DNA from: Candidatus Competibacteraceae bacterium
GTDB taxonomy: Bacteria; Pseudomonadota; Gammaproteobacteria; Competibacterales; Competibacteraceae
Direction: 5' to 3'
Length of the DNA: 51,587 nucleotides
Assembly: GCA_003989085.1 (NCBI GenBank)
Contig: RXIV01000011.1
Coordinates: 1-51,587, forward strand
Position numbers and translations under genes: made by a program. The first letter of the stretch is position 1. Every line of letters begins with the position of its first letter. Positions 1-8,509 of the stretch are shown piece after piece. Below the pieces are notes generated by a model. That model was not told the DNA's origin. It did not search any database and saw only the letters and a program-made list of their open reading frames with translations.

Positions 1-1
1 T

Positions 2-49
2 AATCTTGCGGAACAGCTTCGGCGCATGGTCAACCAGTTCCGGGCTTAA
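2..49 (+). CDS. C-terminal end of a probable methyl-accepting chemotaxis protein (partial)
   Basis: Only the last 15 codons and a TAA stop are present; the gene begins upstream of the window. The visible tail reads NLAEQLRRMVNQFRA, the amphipathic Leu/Met-Val-x-x-Phe pattern common at the end of chemoreceptor signalling helices. The next gene is cheW 35 bases downstream, followed by cheB and cheR, which supports a chemoreceptor that feeds this adaptor and adaptation pair. The identification rests on a short tail plus context, so it could be another coiled-coil protein. Confidence 0.5.
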   Translation, partial: NLAEQLRRMVNQFRA

Positions 50-84
50 TCAGGAACGCGGATGTCCACGCGGGGAGAAATGCC

Positions 85-609
85 ATGCAATGCCATCAAG
101 AACCTGATGAAAAAGAACTTGATGAAGGGCTGTTGATCACCACGTTCATGTTGGGCGATGCGCTGTTTGGGGTCAATGCCTGGCTAGTTCAGGAAGTGGT
201 CAAGGTCGGCGACCTGACCCGTGTCCACCATGCGCCGACGGCAGTAGCCGGGATTCGCAATCTGCGCGGCAGGATCGTGACTGTCGTCGATCTGGCGCTG
301 CGGCTTGAGCTAGGCTGCGTTACCCTTGGCCCTGACGCCCGGCTGCTGATCATGGAATGGCAGGGCGAACCGGTCGGCTTCCTGGTAGACACCGTCACCG
401 ACGCCATTACGGTCAGCGAGGAGCGGATCGCCCCACCGCCAGCCAGCATTGATCCCGTGCTGCGGCGCAGCCTGCACGGTATTTGGCGCGAAGGCGACCG
501 GCTCATCGCCATCCTCGACCCACCGGCGCTGTTCCAGTGGGATGATGCTGAAATCACTAAATTACCCCAAGACCAGGAGCGCAACCATGCGGGTTGTGGT
601 CGCCGATGA
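85..609 (+). CDS. cheW: chemotaxis adaptor protein CheW
   Basis: A 174-residue single-domain CheW protein, the usual length. CheW bridges chemoreceptors and the kinase CheA in the cytoplasmic array. Visible family features are the FMLGDALFGVNAWLVQEVV opening strand/turn, the conserved segment AGIRNLRGRIVTVVDLALRL around residues 55-75, and GFLVDTVTDAITV near residues 98-110. The ATG at 85 is preceded by GGGGAG with a seven-base gap. Its 3' end overlaps the start of cheB by 23 bases, so the two are translated from one message. No cheA is in the window; the kinase is probably encoded upstream or elsewhere. Confidence 0.93.
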   Translation: MQCHQEPDEKELDEGLLITTFMLGDALFGVNAWLVQEVVKVGDLTRVHHAPTAVAGIRNLRGRIVTVVDLALRLELGCVTLGPDARLLIMEWQGEPVGFLVDTVTDAITVSEERIAPPPASIDPVLRRSLHGIWREGDRLIAILDPPALFQWDDAEITKLPQDQERNHAGCGRR

Positions 610-1732
610 TTCGGCGCTGTTCCGTCGCCTGATCACCACGGTATTGGCTTCGTTGCCCGAAGTCGAGGTCGTCGGCCAGGCCGCCAATGGCAAACAGGCG
701 TTGCAACGGGTGCATGAACTGACCCCCGATCTGCTGACGCTGGATATGGAAATGCCGGAGCTCAATGGTCTGGAGGTGCTCGACGCCCTACAAAAATCCG
801 GCGAAAATGTGGCGGTGCTCATCATCAGCGCCTTCACCCATCAAGGAGGACGACTGACTATTCAGGCTTTGCAAAAGGGCGCCTTCGACTTCATCACCAA
901 GCCGGATCTGTCCGGCCTTGAGCAGATCCGCGAAGCTTTACGGGCTGAGTTGGCGCCCCGGCTCAAAGCTCAGTCGCTACGGTTCAAAGTCCGCAATATT
1001 CTCCGTAACTCGACGGCTGCCGCTCCCATCCATCCCGCCGCATCCCCCGTTCATCCTGCTGCGCCTCCTATTCATGCCGCATCTCCCACCTGGATGACCT
1101 CCCTGGAGGGAATCAATACCCGCATGAACCGGCTGGCCGGGACGATCAAACCAGAAATGGTCTTGATCGGGGTTTCGACTGGTGGGCCAAATGCACTGGC
1201 TGGGCTACTGCCGGCACTGCCGGGCGATCTCGGCGTTCCGGTGTTGATTGTCCAGCACATGCCGCCGCTGTTCACCCAATCGCTGGCGGAAAACCTGACC
1301 GCCAAATGCGCATTGCAGGTTTGTGAAGCCGCCCATGGCGAGAACCTTGAGCCGAACACTGTTTACATTGCTCCTGGCGGAAGACAGATGCGATTGGCGC
1401 CGGGCGATGGCGGCCGCAAGATGATCCAGATTACCGACGACCCGCCGGAGAATAATTGCCGGCCATCAGTGGACTATCTGTTCCGTTCCGTAGCCAACCA
1501 GTTTTCCGGGCGGGCAATGGCGGTCATCCTGACCGGCATGGGCAGCGATGGGATGCTCGGTTTGCGTCTGCTCAAGCGGCACGGTTGTTTTGTGATCGCC
1601 CAGGATGAACCCAGTTGTGTGGTCTACGGAATGCCCAAGGCGGCCGTGGACGCCGGCGTGGTGGATATGGTGTTGCCGCTGGAAGCAATTGCCGGGCCGA
1701 TTGTCGCCGCCATCCAAGGCCGCATGGCATGA
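587..1732 (+). CDS. cheB: chemotaxis response regulator protein-glutamate methylesterase CheB
   Basis: A 381-residue CheB. It removes methyl groups from chemoreceptor glutamates and deamidates glutamines when phosphorylated. The receiver domain (1-120) has VADDS at 5-9, phospho-acceptor Asp53 in TLDMEMP and Lys105 in ITKP. The C-terminal esterase domain has Ser197 in GVSTGGP, His224 in VQHMPP and Asp321 in TGMGSDG, the expected catalytic set. The frame stays open upstream to 449, but the ATG at 587 behind AGGAG starts exactly at the receiver domain, so I chose it. The inter-domain linker (about 144-168) is Pro/Ala/His-rich with repeated HPAA-like units. It overlaps cheR by four bases (ATGA). 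Confidence 0.95.
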   Translation: MRVVVADDSALFRRLITTVLASLPEVEVVGQAANGKQALQRVHELTPDLLTLDMEMPELNGLEVLDALQKSGENVAVLIISAFTHQGGRLTIQALQKGAFDFITKPDLSGLEQIREALRAELAPRLKAQSLRFKVRNILRNSTAAAPIHPAASPVHPAAPPIHAASPTWMTSLEGINTRMNRLAGTIKPEMVLIGVSTGGPNALAGLLPALPGDLGVPVLIVQHMPPLFTQSLAENLTAKCALQVCEAAHGENLEPNTVYIAPGGRQMRLAPGDGGRKMIQITDDPPENNCRPSVDYLFRSVANQFSGRAMAVILTGMGSDGMLGLRLLKRHGCFVIAQDEPSCVVYGMPKAAVDAGVVDMVLPLEAIAGPIVAAIQGRMA

Positions 1733-2580
1733 GCGGACCCGTACTGACCCGCGATGAATTAGCGATTTGGAGTCGCTACATTCATGAAATCTGTGGGGTG
1801 TTCCTGGATAGCTCCAAGGGTTACCTGATCGAAACCCGACTAAGCGATCTGGTGCGAGAGACCGGAGCCAGCAGTTTCACCGAGTTGTTGTCCAAGGTGA
1901 GGGCTGATCCCAGCCAGACCTTGCGCCGCAAGGTCATCGACGCCATTACCACCAACGAAACCTCGTTTTTTCGGGATGGGTCGCCGTTTGAGCTGCTGCG
2001 GCGCAAGCTGATTCCCGAACTCATCGACCGGCTGAACCGGGCAGGCCGATGGCCCGCGCCGATCCGCATCTGGAGCGCCGCCTGCTCGACCGGTCAGGAA
2101 GCCTACAGCACGGCGATGGTCCTCAAGGAAGTGCTGGGCGATTTTCGCGGCTACGATATCCGCATCCTCGGCACCGACATCTCGGATCGGGCCATCGCCC
2201 AGGCCAGTTACGCCCATTTCAACCGGCTGGAACTGGAACGCGGCGTGACCCCGGCGCAATGGGCGCAGCATTTTGAGCCCTCCGGCGAGCGCTGGAAAGT
2301 CCGTGACGAGCTGCGGGCCACCGCTTCCTTCCGCCGGCTGAATCTGTTGGAACCGTTCGCGTTTCCGATACCTTTCGACCTCATTTTCTGCCGCAATGTC
2401 GCCATTTACTTCACTGAAGCGGATAAAATTCGACTGTTCAGAAACCTGGGGCGCTGCCTGGATCGGAACGGGGCGTTGATCATTGGCGCAACTGAATCCC
2501 TCGCCAATCTGTGTCCTGAATTTGAACCACACCGCTATCAGCGAACCGTGTTTTATCGCCACAGGCGCACTCCGGCATAA
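1729..2580 (+). CDS. cheR: chemotaxis protein methyltransferase CheR
   Basis: A 283-residue CheR that methylates receptor glutamates with S-adenosylmethionine and opposes CheB. The N-terminal helical domain is followed by the Rossmann-like methyltransferase domain: NETSFFRD near residue 73, IWSAACSTGQEAYS (SAM loop) near 110, ILGTDISDRAIAQA near 145 and FDLIFCRNVAIYF near 220. The ATG at 1729 overlaps the cheB stop as ATGA, implying translational coupling. An in-frame extension upstream to 1615 lies inside cheB and is not credible. This is the last gene of the chemotaxis block. Confidence 0.95.
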   Translation: MSGPVLTRDELAIWSRYIHEICGVFLDSSKGYLIETRLSDLVRETGASSFTELLSKVRADPSQTLRRKVIDAITTNETSFFRDGSPFELLRRKLIPELIDRLNRAGRWPAPIRIWSAACSTGQEAYSTAMVLKEVLGDFRGYDIRILGTDISDRAIAQASYAHFNRLELERGVTPAQWAQHFEPSGERWKVRDELRATASFRRLNLLEPFAFPIPFDLIFCRNVAIYFTEADKIRLFRNLGRCLDRNGALIIGATESLANLCPEFEPHRYQRTVFYRHRRTPA

Positions 2581-2642
2581 CCCCCAGCCCGATCCGGTGG
2601 TGGGTTGAATGATTCCGCCGCTTGTCGCTAGACTGACCGAGT

Positions 2643-3911
2643 ATGTGGCCTGCCCCCGCGACCCTGCCCAAACTTTGGAAACCCATTGTGAACGCCGACT
2701 TTCAACGCATCAAACGTCTGCCGCCCTATGTCTTCAACATTGTCAATGACCTGAAGGCTCAGGCTCGCGCCCGGGGCGAGGACATCATTGATTTCGGCAT
2801 GGGCAATCCCGATCAACCAACTCCGCCGCACATCGTCGCCAAGCTGGTGGAAGCCGCCCAGCGCGACGATACCCACCGCTACTCGGTGTCACGAGGCATT
2901 CCCCGACTGCGCCGGGCGATCTGTCACTGGTATCAGACCCGTTATGGCGTCGATCTCGACTTTGACCGTGAAGCCATTGTTACGATTGGCTCCAAGGAAG
3001 GACTGGCGCATCTGGCACTGGCGACGGTAGGGCCGGGCGATGCGGTGCTGGTGCCCAATCCGGCCTACCCGATTCATCCCTACGGTTTTGTTATTGCCGG
3101 GGCCGATATTCGCCATGTGCCGCTGATCCCCGGTGTGGACTTTTTCGCCGAACTGGAAAAAGCCATCCGCGATTCCTGGCCGCGCCCGAAAATGCTGGTG
3201 CTGAACTTCCCGGCTAATCCGACGACCCAGTGCGTTGATTTGGCGTTCTTCGAAAAAGTGATCGCCATCGCCCGTGAGTATGAAATCTGGGTGATTCACG
3301 ATCTGGCTTATGCCGATCTGGCTTTTGACGGCTACGTTGCCCCATCGATCCTGCAAGTCGCCGGGGCCAAAGACATCGCGGTGGAATCCTTCACCTTGTC
3401 CAAGAGCTACAACATGCCAGGCTGGCGGGTTGGCTTCATGTGCGGCAATCCGACACTGATCGGGGCGCTGGCGCGGATGAAATCGTATCTCGACTACGGG
3501 ATGTTCACCCCGATTCAGGTGGCGGCGATTGCCGCGCTGGAAGGGCCGCAGGAGTGCGTCGGCGAGATTTGTGAGCTGTACCGTAAGCGCCGTGATGTTT
3601 TGTGCGACGGGCTGAACGCGCTGGGCTGGAGCGTAGAGCGGCCCAAAGCCACCATGTTCGTCTGGGCGCCGATCCCGGAGCCCTACCGGGCGATGGGTTC
3701 GCTGGAGTTCTGCAAAAAACTGCTGGTCGAGGCCAAAGTAGCGGTGTCGCCGGGCATCGGTTTTGGCGAATACGGCGATGATCATGTCCGCTTTGGCCTG
3801 ATTGAGAACGAACAGCGTACCCGGCAAGCGGTACGCGGCATCCGTGAAATGTTCCGCAAGGATCAACGGGATATAGCCTATGCGCCGGTTGCGCCAGTGG
3901 TGGCGCCATGA
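2643..3911 (+). CDS. alaC: AlaC-type pyridoxal-phosphate aminotransferase
   Basis: A fold-type I aminotransferase of 422 residues, closely resembling E. coli AlaC (glutamate-pyruvate aminotransferase): [11 protein letters not shown] at 23-33, [16 protein letters not shown] at 50-65, [12 protein letters not shown] at 137-148 and [15 protein letters not shown] at 251-265, where Lys254 is the expected PLP lysine. It should make alanine from pyruvate and glutamate in the cytoplasm; related enzymes can use other amino acids. The ATG at 2643 is used; an in-frame GTG at 2688 would start nearer the conserved core and cannot be excluded. It overlaps hom by four bases, so the pair is co-translated. Confidence 0.9.
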   Translation: MWPAPATLPKLWKPIVNADFQRIKRLPPYVFNIVNDLKAQARARGEDIIDFGMGNPDQPTPPHIVAKLVEAAQRDDTHRYSVSRGIPRLRRAICHWYQTRYGVDLDFDREAIVTIGSKEGLAHLALATVGPGDAVLVPNPAYPIHPYGFVIAGADIRHVPLIPGVDFFAELEKAIRDSWPRPKMLVLNFPANPTTQCVDLAFFEKVIAIAREYEIWVIHDLAYADLAFDGYVAPSILQVAGAKDIAVESFTLSKSYNMPGWRVGFMCGNPTLIGALARMKSYLDYGMFTPIQVAAIAALEGPQECVGEICELYRKRRDVLCDGLNALGWSVERPKATMFVWAPIPEPYRAMGSLEFCKKLLVEAKVAVSPGIGFGEYGDDHVRFGLIENEQRTRQAVRGIREMFRKDQRDIAYAPVAPVVAP

Positions 3912-5236
3912 ACGCGAGCGCCTATCCGCCGGTCAAGGTCGGCCTGCTGGGTCTGGGTACGGTCGGCGGGGGCGTGACTCGCGTGCTGGCCCGCAACGCC
4001 GAAGAAATCAGCCGTCGCGCTGGCCGCGAGATCATCATCACCCATGCCGCCGCCCGCAATCTCGACACCACCACCGCCAATCTGAGCGGACTGAAACTGA
4101 CCGGCGAGGCGCTGGAGGTAGTGGACGATCCGGAAGTCTCGATCATCGTTGAACTGATGGGTGGCTACGAACCGGCGCGGAGTCTGGGTTTGCGCGCTCT
4201 GGCAAACGGTAAGCATGTAGTCACCGCCAACAAAGCGTTAATTGCCCGACATGGCAATGAAATTTTCGCCGCCGCCCGCGCCGCCGGGATGATGGTCGGC
4301 TTTGAGGCAGCAGTGGCTGGCGGCATTCCGATCATCAAGGCGATCCGCGAAGGTCTGGCCGGCAACCGGCTGGAATGGGTGGCGGGGATCATCAACGGCA
4401 CCGCCAATTTCATCCTGAGCGAAATGCGCGACAAGGGCCGCGACTTCCCGGAGGTGCTGGCCGAAGCGCAGGCGCTGGGCTATGCCGAAGCCGATCCAAC
4501 TTTCGATATCGAAGGCATCGACGCTGCTCATAAACTGACCATTCTGGCCTCCATCACCTTCGGGATTCCGCTGCAATTCGATCAGGTTTACATCGAAGGC
4601 ATCAGCCGGATTACCCGCGAAGATGTGGCTTATGCCGAACAACTCGGTTACCGGGTCAAACATCTGGGCATCGCCCGCCGTGATGTTAACGGCGCTCAAC
4701 TGCGGGTCCATCCGACCCTGATTCCGCAACGGCACCTGCTGGCCAATGTGAACGGGGTGATGAACGCAGTGCTGGTCAAGGGCGATGCCGTCGGCCAAAG
4801 CCTGTTCTACGGAGCCGGGGCCGGGGCGGAACCGACCGCTTCAGCCGTGGTGGCGGATATTATTGATGTAGTGCGAACCTTGACCGCTGACCCGGAAAAC
4901 CGCGTCCCGCATCTAGCTTTCCAGCCTGACGCATTATCCGACCTGCCGGTATTGCCGATGACCGAAGTGGAAACGGCCTGCTATCTGCGCTTGCAAGCCC
5001 TGGATCGGCCTGGGGTGCTGGCGGACGTGACCCGGATTCTGGCTGACCGGGACATCAGTATCGAAGCGATTTTACAAAAAGAACCACGGACTGGCGCCAG
5101 CGATGTACCGATCATTTTGCTGACCCATCGGGTTCGCGAGCAGCGAATGAACGAGGCGATAGCGGCAATTGAGGCGCTGGGCAGCATCCGCGCCCCGGTC
5201 ATGCGAATCCGGCTGGAGCCGCTTGATGCGGATTGA
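3908..5236 (+). CDS. hom: homoserine dehydrogenase
   Basis: A 442-residue monofunctional homoserine dehydrogenase, which reduces aspartate semialdehyde to homoserine for threonine and methionine synthesis. It has the NAD(P)-binding GLGTVGGGV near residue 14, the catalytic-core segments [11 protein letters not shown] near 106, [14 protein letters not shown] near 161 and [13 protein letters not shown] near 203, and a C-terminal ACT domain from about 358 ([20 protein letters not shown]). ACT domains usually mediate threonine feedback inhibition. There is no aspartokinase domain. The start overlaps the alaC stop. The common partner thrC (threonine synthase) does not follow here. Confidence 0.95.
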   Translation: MNASAYPPVKVGLLGLGTVGGGVTRVLARNAEEISRRAGREIIITHAAARNLDTTTANLSGLKLTGEALEVVDDPEVSIIVELMGGYEPARSLGLRALANGKHVVTANKALIARHGNEIFAAARAAGMMVGFEAAVAGGIPIIKAIREGLAGNRLEWVAGIINGTANFILSEMRDKGRDFPEVLAEAQALGYAEADPTFDIEGIDAAHKLTILASITFGIPLQFDQVYIEGISRITREDVAYAEQLGYRVKHLGIARRDVNGAQLRVHPTLIPQRHLLANVNGVMNAVLVKGDAVGQSLFYGAGAGAEPTASAVVADIIDVVRTLTADPENRVPHLAFQPDALSDLPVLPMTEVETACYLRLQALDRPGVLADVTRILADRDISIEAILQKEPRTGASDVPIILLTHRVREQRMNEAIAAIEALGSIRAPVMRIRLEPLDAD

Positions 5237-5275
5237 GTGGCGAACGGCAAAAACCTGGGACGGTTGAGGTTAGCA

Positions 5276-6040
5276 ATGGGTCCAACGGAAACCGCCAGCT
5301 GGCGGCTCCTGAAGATCAGCGCCTTGCTCAATAGCCTTGTCGCCTGGCTGCTGGTTGCGGGAACTGCTGTTGTTAGCGCCCAAACTTTCCCGTTAGCCCC
5401 CGGCTATGTTGTTCAAACCCTCGCCGTGTTCACCGGCCTGCTGTTCGTGCTGGCCCCGTTCCTGCCGCAGCATCTGCCATTAACCCGCTTCGGCCCGGCC
5501 AATCAGGTCACCCTGCTCCGTGCCGGTATCGCCGCATTAATGGCCGGTCTGGTGGGGGGGCCGATCCCGGAATCGGTACTGGCCGGGTGGATGGCCGGTC
5601 TCGCGGGCCTGGCGATGTTGCTGGATGGCCTGGATGGTTGGCTGGCGCGGCGCGGCGGCTGGGAAAGCCGGTTTGGCGCACGGTTTGACATGGAGATCGA
5701 TGCGTTCCTGATTCTGACGCTGGCCGTATTAGTGTGGCAGTCCGGCAAGACCGGCGGCTGGGTGCTGCTGTCCGGGGCGCTGCGCTACGGCTTCGTTGCA
5801 CTGGGCCAGGTGTTGCCCTGGTTGCGGCAACCGTTGCCGCCACGCCGCCGCCGGCAAGCGATCTGCGTCATTCAGACCGCAGCACTGATCTTGTGCCTGA
5901 CCCCGTGGTTGACCCCACGGTGGGCGACCGGGTGGGCGGCGAGCGCTCTGGCGCTGCTGACCCTGTCCTTTGCAATAGATGTCATCGGGCTAGCGCGGCA
6001 AGCCTGTACGGGGCCGTCAGCAACAGGCCAAACCGGTTAA
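5276..6040 (+). CDS. CDP-alcohol phosphatidyltransferase family membrane enzyme
   Basis: A 254-residue integral membrane protein with several hydrophobic helices (about 15-35, 45-62, 80-115, 145-165 and 200-245). It carries the full CDP-alcohol phosphotransferase motif, DG-x2-AR-x8-G-x3-D-x3-D, at residues 120-142 (DGWLARR... to Asp142). Such enzymes transfer a phosphoalcohol from a CDP-activated donor to an acceptor alcohol in phospholipid synthesis. The acceptor cannot be told from sequence. An in-frame GTG at 5237 abuts the hom stop, but the ATG at 5276 has GAGG six bases upstream and is preferred. It converges with ffh. Confidence 0.85.
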   Translation: MGPTETASWRLLKISALLNSLVAWLLVAGTAVVSAQTFPLAPGYVVQTLAVFTGLLFVLAPFLPQHLPLTRFGPANQVTLLRAGIAALMAGLVGGPIPESVLAGWMAGLAGLAMLLDGLDGWLARRGGWESRFGARFDMEIDAFLILTLAVLVWQSGKTGGWVLLSGALRYGFVALGQVLPWLRQPLPPRRRRQAICVIQTAALILCLTPWLTPRWATGWAASALALLTLSFAIDVIGLARQACTGPSATGQTG

Positions 6041-6091
6041 AAACCCCTCAGACATTGCCCATTCGCCCATCTTCGGCGCACTGGGCTTGGG

Positions 6092-7462
6092 TCAGCGCTT
6101 CAGCGGCGGCAACATCCCCGGCGGTAGTTTGCCCTGCAAGCCCCGCAGCATTTTCATCATCCCGCCGCCTTTCATTTTCTTCATCATCTTCTGCGCCTGG
6201 TCAAACTGTTTGAGCAAACGGTTCACATCCTGAATTTGTGTCCCCGAACCGGCAGCGATCCGGCGCTTGCGCGACCCCTTGATGACATCCGGGAACCGAC
6301 GTTCCTGCCGGGTCATGGAGTTGATGATAGCGATCAACCGTTTGACTTCCTTGTCAGCCGCCTGATCCTTAAGCGCCGCCGGCGCCGCATTGAAGCCCGG
6401 CATTTTCTCCAGCAATCCGGCAATCCCGCCCATCGTCATCATCTGCTGCATCTGCTCGCGGAAATCCTCCAGGTCAAAGCCTTTACCCTTCTGAACCTTC
6501 TGCGCCAGCTTCAGCGCTTTTTCCTTATCGACCTTCTGCTCCAGCTCCTCGACCAAGCTCAGCACATCGCCCATGCCAAGAATCCGCGAAGCCACCCGGT
6601 CGGGAAAAAACGGCTCCAGCGCAGCGGTCTTTTCACCGACGCCGATAAATTTGATCGGCTGGCCGGTGATCTGCCGAATGGACAGCGCCGCGCCGCCTCG
6701 GGCATCGCCGTCGGTCTTGGTCAGCACCACCCCGGTTAACGGCAAGGCGGCGTTAAACGCCTGAGCCGTATTGGCGGCATCCTGGCCAGTCATGCTATCC
6801 ACCACGAACAGCGTTTCGATGGGGTCCAGCGCCGTGTGCAACTGCTGAATTTCCGCCATCATCGCCTCATCAACGTGCAGACGACCGGCGGTGTCCACGA
6901 TCAACACCTCAATCCCTTGGTGGCGGGCCTGCTCCAAGGCTTGACGGGCAATGATTTCTGGTCGCTGATCGACGGCGCTGGGGAAAAACTCCGCGCCCAC
7001 CTCGCCCGCCAGCTTGCGCAACTGCTCAATGGCGGCGGGCCGGTACACGTCGCAACTGACCACCATCACTTTTTTGCGCTGGCGCTCCTTCAACCAGCGG
7101 GCCAGCTTGGCGACGCTGGTGGTCTTGCCGGAGCCTTGCAGCCCAGCCATCAGCACCACTGCGGGCGGCCGGGTCCGCAGATTCAGTTCGGCATTGGCCT
7201 CGCCCATCGTCCGAATCAGCTCCTCATGGACGATCTTGATCAAGACCTGGCCGGGGGTCAGGCTGAGCAACACCTCCTGACCGATCGCCCGTTCCCGCAC
7301 CCGATGGATGAACTCCCGCACCACTGGCAGCGCCACATCCGCCTCCAGCAGCGCCATGCGGACTTCGCGCAAGGCATCCTTGATGTTGTCCTCGGTCAGG
7401 CGACCTTGGCCGCGCAGGTTCTTGACGGTGCGTAACAGGCGTTCACTGAGATTTTCAAACAT
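6092..7462 (-). CDS. ffh: signal recognition particle protein Ffh (SRP54)
   Basis: A 456-residue Ffh, the GTPase that with 4.5S RNA targets nascent membrane proteins to FtsY and the translocon. The N domain (1-90) begins MFENLSERLL. The G domain carries GLQGSGKTT near 108, DTAGRLHVDE near 190 and TKTDGDARGGAALS near 248. The M domain (about 295-456) is methionine-rich, with runs such as MQQMMTMGG and MMKKMKGGGMMKML, and binds signal peptides and SRP RNA. Length and domain order are typical. It is divergent from ypjD, an arrangement also seen in other gammaproteobacteria. Confidence 0.97.
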   Translation of the reverse strand: MFENLSERLLRTVKNLRGQGRLTEDNIKDALREVRMALLEADVALPVVREFIHRVRERAIGQEVLLSLTPGQVLIKIVHEELIRTMGEANAELNLRTRPPAVVLMAGLQGSGKTTSVAKLARWLKERQRKKVMVVSCDVYRPAAIEQLRKLAGEVGAEFFPSAVDQRPEIIARQALEQARHQGIEVLIVDTAGRLHVDEAMMAEIQQLHTALDPIETLFVVDSMTGQDAANTAQAFNAALPLTGVVLTKTDGDARGGAALSIRQITGQPIKFIGVGEKTAALEPFFPDRVASRILGMGDVLSLVEELEQKVDKEKALKLAQKVQKGKGFDLEDFREQMQQMMTMGGIAGLLEKMPGFNAAPAALKDQAADKEVKRLIAIINSMTRQERRFPDVIKGSRKRRIAAGSGTQIQDVNRLLKQFDQAQKMMKKMKGGGMMKMLRGLQGKLPPGMLPPLKR

Positions 7463-7498
7463 GCGGGATCAAGCCTCGATGATGATGGAACCAGCGGG

Positions 7499-7504
7499 AT
7501 TATA
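7499..7504 (-). promoter_or_regulatory. candidate -10 element of the ffh promoter
   Basis: Read on the minus strand the hexamer is TATAAT, a perfect sigma-70 -10 match, 37 bases upstream of the ffh start and inside the 145-base divergent gap. No convincing -35 is visible at 16-18 bases, so the call rests on the -10 and position alone. Confidence 0.35.
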
Positions 7505-7607
7505 GGGAAACCGGCAGGTCAGAGCATTTCACGCCCGGTTCCGCGCTTCAAGCCGTCCCGATTCCGTGCCATGATGATCCTGAACCATCAGTCTACGGAA
7601 CTTCGGT

Positions 7608-8414
7608 ATGAATGCGGTGATTGGCGGCCTGGCCGCCCTGCTTTACCTGTTGGCTGGCGGCTGGCTGGCCGTGCGCTTAGCCCGCGCCAACGGCGGCGCT
7701 CGGCCCAAGGGTGGCCCACTGATGTTGGGCTGGGGAGCGGCGCTGCTGCACGCCATGATTCTGGCCCAGACCGTCTTCCAGCCGGCTGGCCTCAACCTCG
7801 GTTTTTTCAATGCCCTGTCGTTCACCGCCTGGCTGATCAATGTGGTGCTGCTGGCGGCGGCAATGGTCCGGCCCGTCGAAAACCTGGGCATCATTATCCT
7901 GCCCTTTGGGGCGACGACCGTGCTGCTGGGCCAGCTGTTCCCCACTGAACGCATCGTCGCCGATCCCGGCCAGTGGCCGCTGGAACTGCATATCCTGATC
8001 GCGATTCTGGCCTACTCACTGTTTTCACTGGCGGCGGCCCAGGCGCTGCTGCTGGCGGTGCAGGACTACCGCCTGCGCCATCGGCGACCCGGCGGCTTCC
8101 TGCGCGGCATTCCGCCGCTGACCGTGATGGAAAGCCTGTTGTTTCAGATGATCGGCATTGGCTTCATCCTGCTGGGCATCACCCTGATCAGTGGGCTATT
8201 TTTTCTGCATGATCTGTTTGCCCAGCATCTGGTGCACAAAGTCGTGTTGTCGCTCATCGCCTGGATTGTGTTCGGAGTGCTGCTGTGGGGGCGTTGGCGG
8301 TTTGGCTGGCGTGGGCGCACCGCCATCCGCTGGACCCTGAGCGGCTTCAGCTTTCTGGCGCTGGCCTATTTCGGCAGCAAGCTGGTGTTGGAATTGATCT
8401 TGCAAAAGCATTAA
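7608..8414 (+). CDS. ypjD: inner-membrane cytochrome c assembly-like protein YpjD (HemX/CcsA family)
   Basis: A 268-residue, roughly eight-helix membrane protein matching E. coli YpjD in pattern: LHILIAILAYSLFSLAAAQALLL near 128-150, FLRGIPPLTVMESLLFQMIGIGF near 163-185, ISGLFFLHDLF near 194, HKVVLSLIAWIVFGVLLWGRW near 208 and ALAYFGSKLVLELIL at the end. The CcsA-like core is found in proteins handling haem or cytochrome c maturation, but the exact role of YpjD is not settled. It is divergent from ffh and followed by corB, a common ffh-ypjD-corB neighbourhood. The ATG at 7608 is the first plausible start. Confidence 0.88.
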   Translation: MNAVIGGLAALLYLLAGGWLAVRLARANGGARPKGGPLMLGWGAALLHAMILAQTVFQPAGLNLGFFNALSFTAWLINVVLLAAAMVRPVENLGIIILPFGATTVLLGQLFPTERIVADPGQWPLELHILIAILAYSLFSLAAAQALLLAVQDYRLRHRRPGGFLRGIPPLTVMESLLFQMIGIGFILLGITLISGLFFLHDLFAQHLVHKVVLSLIAWIVFGVLLWGRWRFGWRGRTAIRWTLSGFSFLALAYFGSKLVLELILQKH

Positions 8415-8446
8415 CTCATTGCAAGCCTGTTTGCCCCGCTCCGATC

Positions 8447-8476
8447 TTGACAGCCTGCGCCGGCAAACCGTAAAAA
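8447..8476 (+). promoter_or_regulatory. candidate sigma-70 promoter of corB
   Basis: TTGACA at 8447-8452 is a perfect -35. After an 18-base spacer, TAAAAA at 8471-8476 matches four of six -10 bases. It lies in the 95-base gap between ypjD and corB, with the GGAGGT ribosome site of corB downstream at 8495-8500. Confidence 0.45.
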
Positions 8477-8509
8477 CAGCCTGTCTATTTTATTGGAGGT
8501 CATAACGGC

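Noticed and set aside
2889..3866. 325-codon frame opposite alaC
   Set aside because: Antisense to a clear aminotransferase; the translation has no recognisable fold.
5237..5275. Extended start for the CDP-alcohol phosphatidyltransferase at GTG 5237
   Set aside because: It abuts the previous stop but lacks a ribosome site; the ATG at 5276 has GAGG at good spacing.
5237..6040. Threonine synthase expected after hom
   Set aside because: The gene present is a CDP-alcohol phosphatidyltransferase with the complete DG-x2-AR motif, not a PLP enzyme.
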